This document shows, piece by piece, positions 1 through 5,846 of a stretch of 7,450 nucleotides of DNA. Source of the DNA: an uncultured Saprospiraceae bacterium (lineage in GTDB: Bacteria; Bacteroidota; Bacteroidia; Chitinophagales; Saprospiraceae). A model generated the notes under the pieces. The model searched no databases. It was not told where the DNA came from and saw only the letters and a list, made by a program, of their open reading frames with translations. Both the position numbers and the translations under genes were made by a program. Positions within the stretch are counted from its first letter, which is position 1, and each line of letters opens with the position of its first letter. The stretch is taken from contig CALBVQ010000100.1 of the NCBI GenBank assembly GCA_937969485.1, forward strand, positions 1-7,450. The letters run 5' to 3'.

Positions 1-317
1 TTATGTAAACCGATCGAAGCTCCTGTAGACAGGAAGAATCCTATATCATACTTGGAATTAGCACCATAAACGTACAAGGCATCAATTGTTTGAAAAAAGT
101 CGCCTGTATTTCCTCTATCAAGTACAGAGGCTTCTGTCTTAATTTGCATTAATTGTTCTCCTTCTTCCAAAGATTGCGCCTCAATTAGTCTTCCGGTAGA
201 GTAGCAGGAACTAAACAAAAATAGGGTGAGTAATCCGAAGATTATTTTGGAAAGCGGAAGATAGTTCGTAAAAAGTGGGGGAGTGTTTATGATAGTTAAA
301 TGGGTATTATTGCTCAT
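1..317 (-). CDS. Partial lipoprotein, third member of a tandem paralogous family (3' end outside window)
   Basis: An open frame begins with ATG at 317 and runs leftward for 105 codons off the window edge, so only the N-terminal part is seen. Residues about 25-38 form a hydrophobic signal segment ending in LFLFSSC, a loose lipobox with Cys38 as the likely lipidated residue. The region before it (about 24 residues) is unusually long, but no other start codon lies in a usable place. After the Cys the protein shares an 'EAQ' motif and a later DIGFF...IGLH motif with the two genes upstream (DLGFY...IGLH in both). The final two bases, AA, would begin an Asn or Lys codon, matching the Asn/Ser-Lys that follows IGLH in the relatives. 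It lies 46 bp after the stop of the preceding gene on the same strand, so co-transcription is likely. Function is unknown; an outer-membrane lipoprotein is inferred. Confidence 0.8.
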   Translation of the reverse strand, partial: MSNNTHLTIINTPPLFTNYLPLSKIIFGLLTLFLFSSCYSTGRLIEAQSLEEGEQLMQIKTEASVLDRGNTGDFFQTIDALYVYGANSKYDIGFFLSTGASIGLH

Positions 318-347
318 TAGGTGAATTTAGATTGTCCATATAAATAC

Positions 348-370
348 TTTGTAATAAGTCTTATTATAAA
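348..370. repeat. Palindrome at the junction between two lipoprotein genes
   Basis: TAATAAG-T-CTTATTA (352-366) is a perfect 7+7 inverted repeat. After one mismatch (351/367) it continues with TTT/AAA to 348-370. It contains the stop codon of the 957-364 gene. It has no GC stem and is not followed by a clean T-run, so it is a weak terminator candidate at best. A translational or processing element between cistrons is equally possible. Confidence 0.45.
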
Positions 371-957
371 TGAAAGACATAAACTAAGCCTACTGTATGG
401 ACGGCGCCTTCTCCTATGGGTCCGTATGGATTGCTGCCAAGATTGTATCCTAGTCTAAAGGGCTTTTCACCAAACTGAGCTCCTATGGTAATATTAGGTG
501 AAAGAAGTACTCCCTCAGCGTTATATCCCGTAGCGATTCGAAGTGAAGGATTGGCAAGTATCCTTGTCTTTCCTATCTGGTGGGAATAGTATAATGTTGG
601 TGAAAATTCAAAAACTGGAGAAAATAAAAGGTATTTTATGTCGATCCCTACAGAGAAATCGGTTTGCTCTTTATTAATTAATTGATACTTATTATGAAGT
701 CCAATCATTCTATTGCTATTTACATAAAAGCCCAGATCGTAATCATCGGTCATCCCACGAGTGTAAAGAGCTTCAGCAGAAGCCCATCCACCAATTCCGT
801 CACCTGGTGAGACGACCACATTGCCCTCTCCTTCAATCATAATAGAATGTGCTCCCTTGCCATGAGCTTCGGCGCCAATTAAGTTAACGTAGTTAAAGCA
901 CGATTGAGCCGTCAAGCTAACTGTCAGAACTAGAATATAGAAATATAGATTTTTCAT
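364..957 (-). CDS. Small predicted outer-membrane lipoprotein, tandem paralogue (197 aa)
   Basis: The protein starts with a signal sequence, one Lys then a hydrophobic stretch, ending at LTAQSC, so Cys20 is the probable lipid-attachment site (loose Bacteroidota-style lipobox). The mature part is rich in alternating hydrophobic and polar residues with Tyr, Phe and Gly. It ends in the strand-like LVYVFHL, which suggests a small beta-barrel or beta-sandwich in the outer membrane. It is clearly related to the gene before it: DLGFY at 74-78, IGLHNKYQL at 85-93, SPTLYYSHQIGK at 119-130 and ANPSL at 135-139 all have close counterparts there in the same order. No acidic surface-export signal follows the Cys, so a periplasm-facing anchor is more likely (inference). 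The start ATG has an A/T-rich leader and no Shine-Dalgarno. The family is not recognised by name and no function is assigned. Confidence 0.85.
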   Translation of the reverse strand: MKNLYFYILVLTVSLTAQSCFNYVNLIGAEAHGKGAHSIMIEGEGNVVVSPGDGIGGWASAEALYTRGMTDDYDLGFYVNSNRMIGLHNKYQLINKEQTDFSVGIDIKYLLFSPVFEFSPTLYYSHQIGKTRILANPSLRIATGYNAEGVLLSPNITIGAQFGEKPFRLGYNLGSNPYGPIGEGAVHTVGLVYVFHL

Positions 958-960
958 ATT

Positions 961-978
961 ATTTATTAGCTAGTAAAT
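961..978. repeat. 18-bp near-perfect palindrome between lipoprotein genes
   Basis: ATTTATTAGCTAGTAAAT reads the same on both strands except for one T/G position pair, and is centred on TAGCTA. It fills half of the 34-bp gap between the stop at 992 and the start at 957. It could form a small intercistronic hairpin in RNA or be a dyad binding site in DNA. The sequence does not decide between these. Confidence 0.5.
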
Positions 979-991
979 TTATTTTTTAAAA

Positions 992-1624
992 TCAAAATAC
1001 TTGAGGATTTTCGGCTTCTCTTTTCTTTTGCCAATAAGAGGCTCGATATATGTCAAAGACAATTCCGAAATTATGTGTGAATTCAGTTTTAACGATCTTG
1101 GTACTTCTCAAATTATATCCTACTCTAATCGGACTATCACTAATTATTAAGCCGATATTGATATTGGGAGTGTATCTGTACGACTTACTTGGATAGTTAG
1201 GGTCAATCTCAAGAGAAGGATTGATAAGTAACTTGTTTTTTCCTACTGCTCGGGTATAATAGATCGTAGGATGAAAATATATCCCTGAAATGTAGGTTAT
1301 GGGAAATTTGAAATCAAGGCCAGCAGAAAGATCATTTTCTGCTTGATCTAGCAATTGGTATTTTGAATGCAACCCAATATCTCCAAAGCTATTCATATAA
1401 AATCCTAAATCAAGTGAATTTGTAATTCCTCTTTTTGTGAGCACCTCAAATGAGGCTCTTGTTTCTTTAATTTCTAGAACTTTGGGGACATCAAGTTGAG
1501 CTTCAATTTGCATCATAACTTCACCTTTTCCAAGTGCTTGAGCTTCCGTTAGATTTATATAATTGGCACATGAATGTAACGAGAAGATAAGAAGTATAAG
1601 AAAGCATGAGGTGTAAGAATTCAT
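992..1624 (-). CDS. Small predicted outer-membrane lipoprotein, tandem paralogue (210 aa)
   Basis: First of the three tandem lipoprotein genes in transcription order. A hydrophobic signal runs from about residue 7 to 18 and ends at FSLHSC, giving Cys19 as the likely lipidated residue. After it come ANYINLTEAQALGKG (compare FNYVNLIGAEAHGKG in the next gene), DLGFYMNS at 72-79, IGLHSKYQL at 83-91, HPTIYYTRAVGK at 118-129 and INPSL at 134-138, all in the same order as in the paralogue. The 'LGKG' after the Cys resembles many uncharacterised Bacteroidota lipoproteins with barrel-like sequences (recalled, not searched). It differs from the next gene in a basic/acidic tail of about 17 residues (YRASYWQKKREAENPQVF) after the last strand. 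It begins 42 bp after the DUF2207 gene stops, so it probably belongs to the same transcript, though a candidate promoter also lies in that gap. Function unknown. Confidence 0.85.
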   Translation of the reverse strand: MNSYTSCFLILLIFSLHSCANYINLTEAQALGKGEVMMQIEAQLDVPKVLEIKETRASFEVLTKRGITNSLDLGFYMNSFGDIGLHSKYQLLDQAENDLSAGLDFKFPITYISGIYFHPTIYYTRAVGKNKLLINPSLEIDPNYPSKSYRYTPNINIGLIISDSPIRVGYNLRSTKIVKTEFTHNFGIVFDIYRASYWQKKREAENPQVF

Positions 1625-1628
1625 CGCG

Positions 1629-1660
1629 TAAAGGTAAATGTTTTGGGCGAAAGCCCCAAA
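1629..1660 (-). promoter_or_regulatory. Candidate Bacteroidota-type promoter for the lipoprotein genes
   Basis: On the minus strand TTTG (1660-1657) is followed after 20 bases by TACCTTTA (1636-1629), seven of eight positions of TAnnTTTG. The leader before the ATG at 1624 would be only a few bases, close to leaderless, which lowers confidence. The same octamer TACCTTTA occurs at 3436-3429 upstream of the DUF2207 gene. Confidence 0.3.
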
Positions 1661-1666
1661 AAAAAA
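1641..1666 (-). promoter_or_regulatory. T9 tract and GC hairpin directly after the DUF2207 stop codon
   Basis: On the minus strand the TAG stop (1669-1667) is followed by nine T (1666-1658). Then comes a stem-loop, TTTTGGGGC-TTTC-GCCCAAAA (1661-1641), with one extra G in the left arm. The T-run lies before the stem, not after it, so this is not a standard Rho-independent terminator for either strand. It might stabilise the 3' end of the upstream cistron or affect read-through into the lipoprotein genes. Confidence 0.4.
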
Positions 1667-3376
1667 CTACCATCCACCAACACCTCCTCCGCCACCGCCA
1701 CCGCCGGAGAATCCACCTCCACCACTACCGCTACTACTTGATGAAGGTTGAGTTGCAGTTCCCCTCAATGTTTGCCCAAATCCCGTGTTGAAGTGCGGAG
1801 ACATATAAATTCCATAGTAGGGATGATCATTTAATTTAGCCTCATTTATCATGCTCTCGAAGGATGTTTGCCACTTATCAGCAACGCCCAAAGCCTTCGC
1901 ATATGGGAGCAACTTTTCAAAGTGCTCAATATCTCTCATTTCCATATCATAGCCTTCTGCATAATCTTTTTCAGTCCAAGAAAGATATTCCTTGAATCCT
2001 TTAATCTTGGCTCTTAATTCCAGTTTTTCAACGGTCGGCTTACGAATCAAAAACGCGTATACCGCCAGAATGATTAAACAGAAAATAGGATATAAGATAA
2101 GGATAGGTAATTTCACGTACTCTGTGTAAGGCTCATAATAGTAGGTCAGTGCGACTAAAGCCGTTGTAACTATTATCCACAAGATGGGTAAGAAGATAAA
2201 CTGCGTGTTATTCCCTTCATTCACAAATGCGCTGTATTGCGACCTCAAAGAACTATTGTGACTACTTAGTGCAGATTTTACAGATGCTTCGTATTCCCCA
2301 TCAATTCTCACCGTTTTTCTGCGTGCAAAAAGCTTTCTATGCAGTTCGGCCTGCTCTTCAACGGCAATTGGCCTCTTAGAAATATTGGTCAGTTGATAGA
2401 ATCGCGAGCTGGCGAAAATACCAGTCTTGCTCAACTCTTCAATGTGGATGTGTCCGTCATTTATGAGACTCATGATACTTGCAATCGTAAATCGCTGATT
2501 AGGAAATCCACTTAAGATATACCCGCATGACGCAGGGGAAAGGTTTTCCGGCGGCCCGTAGACAGGTTCTACTAATGGACTTTCAGGATCTCTGCCATAC
2601 TTGCTCCAGGTTAGCAGAAAATAGGCCAATAGGGCAAGTAGTGAAATTACAAGTAAAATCGCACTTACCCCAGTTTCAAAAAAGGAGGGTTCCTTAAATA
2701 GGCCCTTGTCCATGGCAACACTTGCTGTTATTCCCTCGAAGGCATTCAGTTTCTCAAATGTCTGCAAGGATATTACATTATCTTCTTTCTTGATATTCGT
2801 GAGTTCTTGCTGTTCGCCTCTCATCCCGCCATAGATATGAGTTTCTTGGATATTAGCCTCAGCAGGTAAGATAATTCTAACGTTGGCATTGTCGACTGAG
2901 AACCTATTATTAGTACCTATTACATTCCAGTATAATTCGTCGAAATCATCAAAAAAGGCAATCTGGTTTTTTACCTTGTACTTGATCGTGTATTCGTGCA
3001 ATCCGGATGGGATAAACACGTCGGCGCTACCTATATAAAGCGTTACATCTCCCTGCTCTTTCTTACTTTGATAGTTTACGGGTTCGCCATCCTTTAAAAC
3101 TTCTTGAATATCATAAAAGACGGTTTGCTCCCCATGATCACCCAGAACGCGAGTTGTAGGTAAATCCCTTGTGATCCCTCTTCTTATGTAAATTCCTTCT
3201 GCATTAACTTTAATAAATTCGGTAATAAATAGACTTCTATCCTTATTTACTTGAATGTCTACATCGTAATTAACGATTCGCTCCTGAGGGTAGGCAAGGG
3301 TAGACAAGAAAATAAAAAACATAAGCAATATGAAACGGGCGCTGGTCATCGTCATTGTGAAAGTTTTGTGATTCAT
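1667..3376 (-). CDS. DUF2207-type membrane protein with Gly-rich C-terminal tail (569 aa)
   Basis: Order of parts: signal peptide about 1-31 ending in LAYPQ; an extracytoplasmic beta-rich DUF2207 domain about 33-225, with the typical start NYDVDIQVNKDRSLFITE and an early RRGITRDLP; a membrane segment about 236-256; a soluble region with GPPENLSPASCGYI (274-287); and two further membrane segments about 391-413 and 423-446. Next is the typical GFKEYLSWTEKD...FEKLLPYAKALGV region (about 460-498). The protein ends in a Ser/Gly tail closing in VGGW. This layout, including the Gly tail, is that of the DUF2207 family of predicted membrane proteins, whose role is not established. The longest open frame starts at a TTG at 3397. 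I use ATG 3376, which gives a normal signal peptide; ATGs at 3355 and 3349 are alternatives. It heads the operon with the lipoprotein genes, so a shared envelope role is possible but inferred. Confidence 0.88.
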   Translation of the reverse strand: MNHKTFTMTMTSARFILLMFFIFLSTLAYPQERIVNYDVDIQVNKDRSLFITEFIKVNAEGIYIRRGITRDLPTTRVLGDHGEQTVFYDIQEVLKDGEPVNYQSKKEQGDVTLYIGSADVFIPSGLHEYTIKYKVKNQIAFFDDFDELYWNVIGTNNRFSVDNANVRIILPAEANIQETHIYGGMRGEQQELTNIKKEDNVISLQTFEKLNAFEGITASVAMDKGLFKEPSFFETGVSAILLVISLLALLAYFLLTWSKYGRDPESPLVEPVYGPPENLSPASCGYILSGFPNQRFTIASIMSLINDGHIHIEELSKTGIFASSRFYQLTNISKRPIAVEEQAELHRKLFARRKTVRIDGEYEASVKSALSSHNSSLRSQYSAFVNEGNNTQFIFLPILWIIVTTALVALTYYYEPYTEYVKLPILILYPIFCLIILAVYAFLIRKPTVEKLELRAKIKGFKEYLSWTEKDYAEGYDMEMRDIEHFEKLLPYAKALGVADKWQTSFESMINEAKLNDHPYYGIYMSPHFNTGFGQTLRGTATQPSSSSSGSGGGGFSGGGGGGGGVGGW

Positions 3377-3428
3377 AGATACTAACAATTTATACAATGA
3401 GGAAATTCATTTCAAGAATTTTATTAGA

Positions 3429-3460
3429 TAAAGGTAGCGTTGCGTCCTATGAAGTTACAA
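3429..3460 (-). promoter_or_regulatory. Candidate promoter for the DUF2207-lipoprotein operon
   Basis: Minus strand: TTG (3460-3458), a 21-base spacer, then TACCTTTA (3436-3429), seven of eight positions of the Bacteroidota -7 motif TAnnTTTG. Transcription would start near 3422, giving a leader of about 45 bases to the ATG at 3376. It lies in the divergent gap shared with maf. Confidence 0.4.
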
Positions 3461-3486
3461 TGGCAATAGACATTGAATGTACTAGA

Positions 3487-3517
3487 TTGTCGAGTTATAT
3501 AGAATCATGTATGTTTG
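3487..3517 (+). promoter_or_regulatory. Candidate promoter for maf-aspartate kinase
   Basis: TTG (3487-3489), a 20-base spacer, then TATGTTTG (3510-3517), an exact match to TAnnTTTG. Transcription would begin around 3522, about 10 bases before the ATG at 3532. Its location inside the longer open frame from 3397 supports the shorter Maf start. Confidence 0.45.
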
Positions 3518-3531
3518 CAAGAAAAATCACA

Positions 3532-4101
3532 ATGCAGCAAAAACGGCCAATTCTTTTGGGTTCTCAATCTCCCCGACGTTCGTACCTGATGAAAGAGGCA
3601 GGTTACGAGGTGCGAATTGAAACTATTGATGTGGATGAGTCTTTCCCCGCCTCGCTTGATGTCGAAAAAGTGGCGGAGTATATTTCGATGAAAAAAGCTT
3701 CTTCTTATCTTGATTTACTAGTAGGTGAAGAGATGGGAGTTGTCGCAGATACTATAGTACACTTGGAAGGTGATATTTTGGGTAAACCCAAAGATAAGGA
3801 ACATGCTGCTTCCATGTTAAGGAGAATGAGTGGAACAAAGCATGATGTTTTCACTGGTGTGACACTTTTGGATAGAGAGAAGCAAGTATCTTTTACGGGA
3901 CATTCAGAAGTTTTTTTTGAACACCTAACGGATGCTGAAATTGAGTACTATATTGAATCATGCCAGCCTTATGATAAAGCAGGCTCATACGGTATCCAAG
4001 AGTGGATAGGTTACACAAAGATTGAGAAAATTATAGGTTCGTACAGTAATATAATGGGGCTTCCCATGCATTTGATTTACAAGAATATCCAGAAATTTTA
4101 G
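3532..4101 (+). CDS. maf: Maf-type nucleoside triphosphate pyrophosphatase (189 aa)
   Basis: Maf proteins hydrolyse nucleoside triphosphates, including modified ones, to monophosphate and pyrophosphate in the cytoplasm, and are linked to house-cleaning and septum/division control. The family signatures are all present: GSQSPRR at 10-16 (nucleotide-binding loop), DESF at 35-38, Lys54, VADTIV at 71-76 with the catalytic Asp73, GKPKD at 84-88, GTKHDVFTGV at 101-110, and DKAGSYGIQ at 148-156. The GSYGIQ form, rather than the GSFKSEG form of YceF, places it in the YhdE-like dTTP/UTP group (from memory of the family). An open frame extends upstream to an ATG at 3397. The added 45 residues do not look like Maf, and a good promoter match lies within them, so ATG 3532 is chosen; it gives a normal family length. 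The aspartate kinase gene follows after three bases. Confidence 0.95.
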   Translation: MQQKRPILLGSQSPRRSYLMKEAGYEVRIETIDVDESFPASLDVEKVAEYISMKKASSYLDLLVGEEMGVVADTIVHLEGDILGKPKDKEHAASMLRRMSGTKHDVFTGVTLLDREKQVSFTGHSEVFFEHLTDAEIEYYIESCQPYDKAGSYGIQEWIGYTKIEKIIGSYSNIMGLPMHLIYKNIQKF

Positions 4102-4104
4102 GTA

Positions 4105-5349
4105 ATGAAAGTTTATAAATTTGGAGGAGCATCAGTTGCTCATGCAGATAATATTCTGAACGTTTGTAATATTATCGCTCTTGAAAAAGAGCCACTTATT
4201 GTTGTTATATCTGCACTAGGTAAGACAACTAATGCCATCGAGAAGATTATCCATGAGGCTGATACAGACAAGGCAGTTAAAATGTGGGATGAACTGTGTG
4301 ATGAGCATAAGACAATTGCAAAAAAGCTAAATGCCGAAGAACATTCGATTGTTTATCTGGATGAATACCAGAGTGAAGGTCGGGAAATTATTTATGATTA
4401 TTCCAGACGAAATTCCGACGAGTTTTATGATCAGTTGATTTCCAAAGGTGAGTTGATGTCTACGACGATAGTAGTTGCCACGCTTATAGAAAGGGGACTT
4501 TCGTCCAAATGGCTGGACGCTCGTAAAATGTTCCGATCAGACGAGCGCTTCCGTTCAGCGAATATCCAATGGAGAGAGACTGAAGCTTCAGTTCAAGATA
4601 TGATCAATGATCACGTCCAGCGCTACAATGTTATGGTTACGCAGGGGTTCATCGCTAGTACAAGAGACGGACGAACGACGACATTAGGTAGAGAAGGGTC
4701 TGATTATTCAGCAGCCATCATAAGTTATTGTATCAATGCTGAAAGCATGACAGTGTGGAAGGATGTGGATGGAGTCCTGACTGGTGATCCTAGGATTTTT
4801 CCCAATGCGACTTTAATTTCACAATTGTCTTACGAAGAGGCAATTGAGATGACCTATTATGGAGCGCAAGTGATTCACCCCAAAACCATTCAACCTATAC
4901 AGCGAAAGGAAATTCCTTTAAACGTAAAGTCATTCATTCATCCGGATAGGAACGGAACGATAATTAATGCTGCAGGAGGACTCCTGTACCCACCTATGAT
5001 TGTCGTTTCAAATAATCAATACTTACTAGAATTCTCTTCCAAGGATTTCTCTTTTATTGCAGAACGGCATTTATCCATGCTGTTCCGGAAGTTTAATCAT
5101 TACAGGATTCGTGTCAACATGATGCGCAACTCTGCTATCAGTTTTATTGTTTGTGTGTCTGCGGAGAAAGAGAGATTAGAGTTATTGAAGGAGGAGATGG
5201 CTTATGATTTTGAGATAGAGGAGACTACGAATTTACAGTTGGTGACGGTGAGACATTATAACCAGTCTACGATCGACTTTTTGACAAAGGGTAAGACGGT
5301 GTTATTCGAGGAGACGCATGACATCACGTACCAGATGGTTTTGAAATAA
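4105..5349 (+). CDS. lysC: Aspartate kinase, short monofunctional form (414 aa)
   Basis: Catalyses ATP-dependent phosphorylation of L-aspartate to aspartyl-4-phosphate, the first step toward lysine (and diaminopimelate for the cell wall), threonine and methionine; cytoplasmic. The amino-acid kinase domain fills about 1-290: KFGGAS at 5-10 (phosphate/ATP-binding), SALGKTTN at 36-43, SKGEL at 113-117, TLGREGSDYSA at 193-203 (substrate site), WKDVDGVLTGDPR at 218-230, and EMTYYGAQVIHPKTI at 248-262. An ACT-type regulatory region follows from about 297 to the end. In place of the usual 'QGASE-NISF' of feedback-sensitive enzymes it has MMRNSAISFIVCV (339-351), a form I associate with Bacteroidota enzymes. 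There is no fused homoserine dehydrogenase. It starts three bases after the maf stop, so translation is probably coupled. Which paralogue this is in the genome (lysC- or thrA-like) cannot be told here, so the symbol is tentative. Confidence 0.93.
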   Translation: MKVYKFGGASVAHADNILNVCNIIALEKEPLIVVISALGKTTNAIEKIIHEADTDKAVKMWDELCDEHKTIAKKLNAEEHSIVYLDEYQSEGREIIYDYSRRNSDEFYDQLISKGELMSTTIVVATLIERGLSSKWLDARKMFRSDERFRSANIQWRETEASVQDMINDHVQRYNVMVTQGFIASTRDGRTTTLGREGSDYSAAIISYCINAESMTVWKDVDGVLTGDPRIFPNATLISQLSYEEAIEMTYYGAQVIHPKTIQPIQRKEIPLNVKSFIHPDRNGTIINAAGGLLYPPMIVVSNNQYLLEFSSKDFSFIAERHLSMLFRKFNHYRIRVNMMRNSAISFIVCVSAEKERLELLKEEMAYDFEIEETTNLQLVTVRHYNQSTIDFLTKGKTVLFEETHDITYQMVLK

Positions 5350-5360
5350 ATAACCAACTA

Positions 5361-5425
5361 AATGATCATCAAATAGGTATCGAAAATATTGATCATATTT
5401 CTATTTATGATAGGTTTCGATATGG
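5361..5425. repeat. Cluster of short direct and inverted repeats after the aspartate kinase gene
   Basis: TATCGAAA (5378-5385) and TTTCGATA (5415-5422) form an 8-bp inverted repeat. ATAGGTATCGA (5373-5383) recurs as ATAGGTTTCGA (5410-5420) with one change. TGATCAT occurs at 5363-5369 and 5390-5396, the first inside the palindrome ATGATCAT. The segment could fold as an AT-rich terminator-like structure for the maf-lysC unit or bind a protein. Function is not shown. Confidence 0.45.
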
Positions 5426-5763
5426 GATTTTTATTTGAAAATGACATTAATTTCATGTTAGAAAATCTGACCTTGTAAATTCCAACTGAGATCATCTACA
5501 TCCTAAAAAAGTGTATTTGACGAAAAACCAAGTTGTTGGATTTGGACTTGAGGTGGAGTAGGAAGTAGATCGCATACAAATTTGCTGTAATCGATGACTT
5601 AGATCGATTTGAAAAAATAATAATTCGAAAAGATATTATCGCAAATTTTCTTTTGGCGGCAGCCCTTATCACCGCAATTGAATACTTATCTGCAGGCATA
5701 ACCTTGCTGGAATCTGTTTCTAATCATATTGATGCAGATTAAGTATTGCTGAAGGACAAGCCG

Positions 5764-5825
5764 CAATTAAGACAGGAAGTAGAACTATTTTGAAACTGCT
5801 TGGATTAAGTGAATTGTCTTAATTG
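5764..5825. repeat. 11-bp perfect inverted repeat upstream of the propeller gene
   Basis: CAATTAAGACA (5764-5774) and TGTCTTAATTG (5815-5825) are exact reverse complements separated by 40 bases. The right arm ends 21 bp before the ATG at 5847. A partial -7-like element, TATTTTG (5829-5835), one base short of TAnnTTTG, lies just after it. The arrangement would suit an operator or a hairpin in the leader, depending on where transcription starts. Confidence 0.5.
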
Positions 5826-5846
5826 TTGTATTTTGTAAATTATACA

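Larger units (their letters stand above)
5350..5846. other. Gene-poor gap between aspartate kinase and the secreted propeller
   Basis: About 500 bp without a convincing gene. No GC-rich terminator follows the aspartate kinase stop. The left part (5361-5425) is a cluster of short direct and inverted repeats. A 57-codon stop-free plus-strand stretch (5569-5739) has protein-like composition (VIDDLDRFEKI...NFLLAAALITAIEYL) but no ATG and no recognisable family; it may be a decayed gene or chance. AGGAAGTAGA occurs twice (5560-5569 and 5774-5783). The leader of the next gene contains an 11-bp inverted repeat. A minus-strand frame at 5699-5496 has low-complexity Ser/Lys/Ile content and is not taken as a gene. 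Confidence 0.5.

Noticed and set aside
1606..1791. Plus-strand 61-codon frame rich in His, Arg and Lys
   Set aside because: It is the antisense of the Gly-rich tail codons of the DUF2207 gene and of the adjoining hairpin; composition is an artefact of that repeat.
3377..3397. TTG start for the DUF2207 protein
   Set aside because: Adds seven residues before a normal signal peptide; an in-frame ATG at 3376 is preferable.
3397..3531. N-terminal extension of Maf from ATG 3397
   Set aside because: Not Maf-like, would make the protein too long, and contains both candidate divergent promoters. The TTATACAATGA context shared with the propeller start (3390-3400 and 5840-5850) is taken as coincidence.
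5589..5609. AATCGAT/ATCGATT 7-bp inverted repeat
   Set aside because: Built from the self-complementary ATCGAT; short and not associated with any gene boundary.
5496..5699. Minus-strand 67-codon frame
   Set aside because: Low-complexity Ser/Lys/Ile content, no signal, no family resemblance and no promoter match; not convincing as a gene.
5823..5846. TTG start for the propeller protein
   Set aside because: Overlaps the inverted-repeat arm and adds residues before a standard Lys-rich signal peptide starting at ATG 5847.
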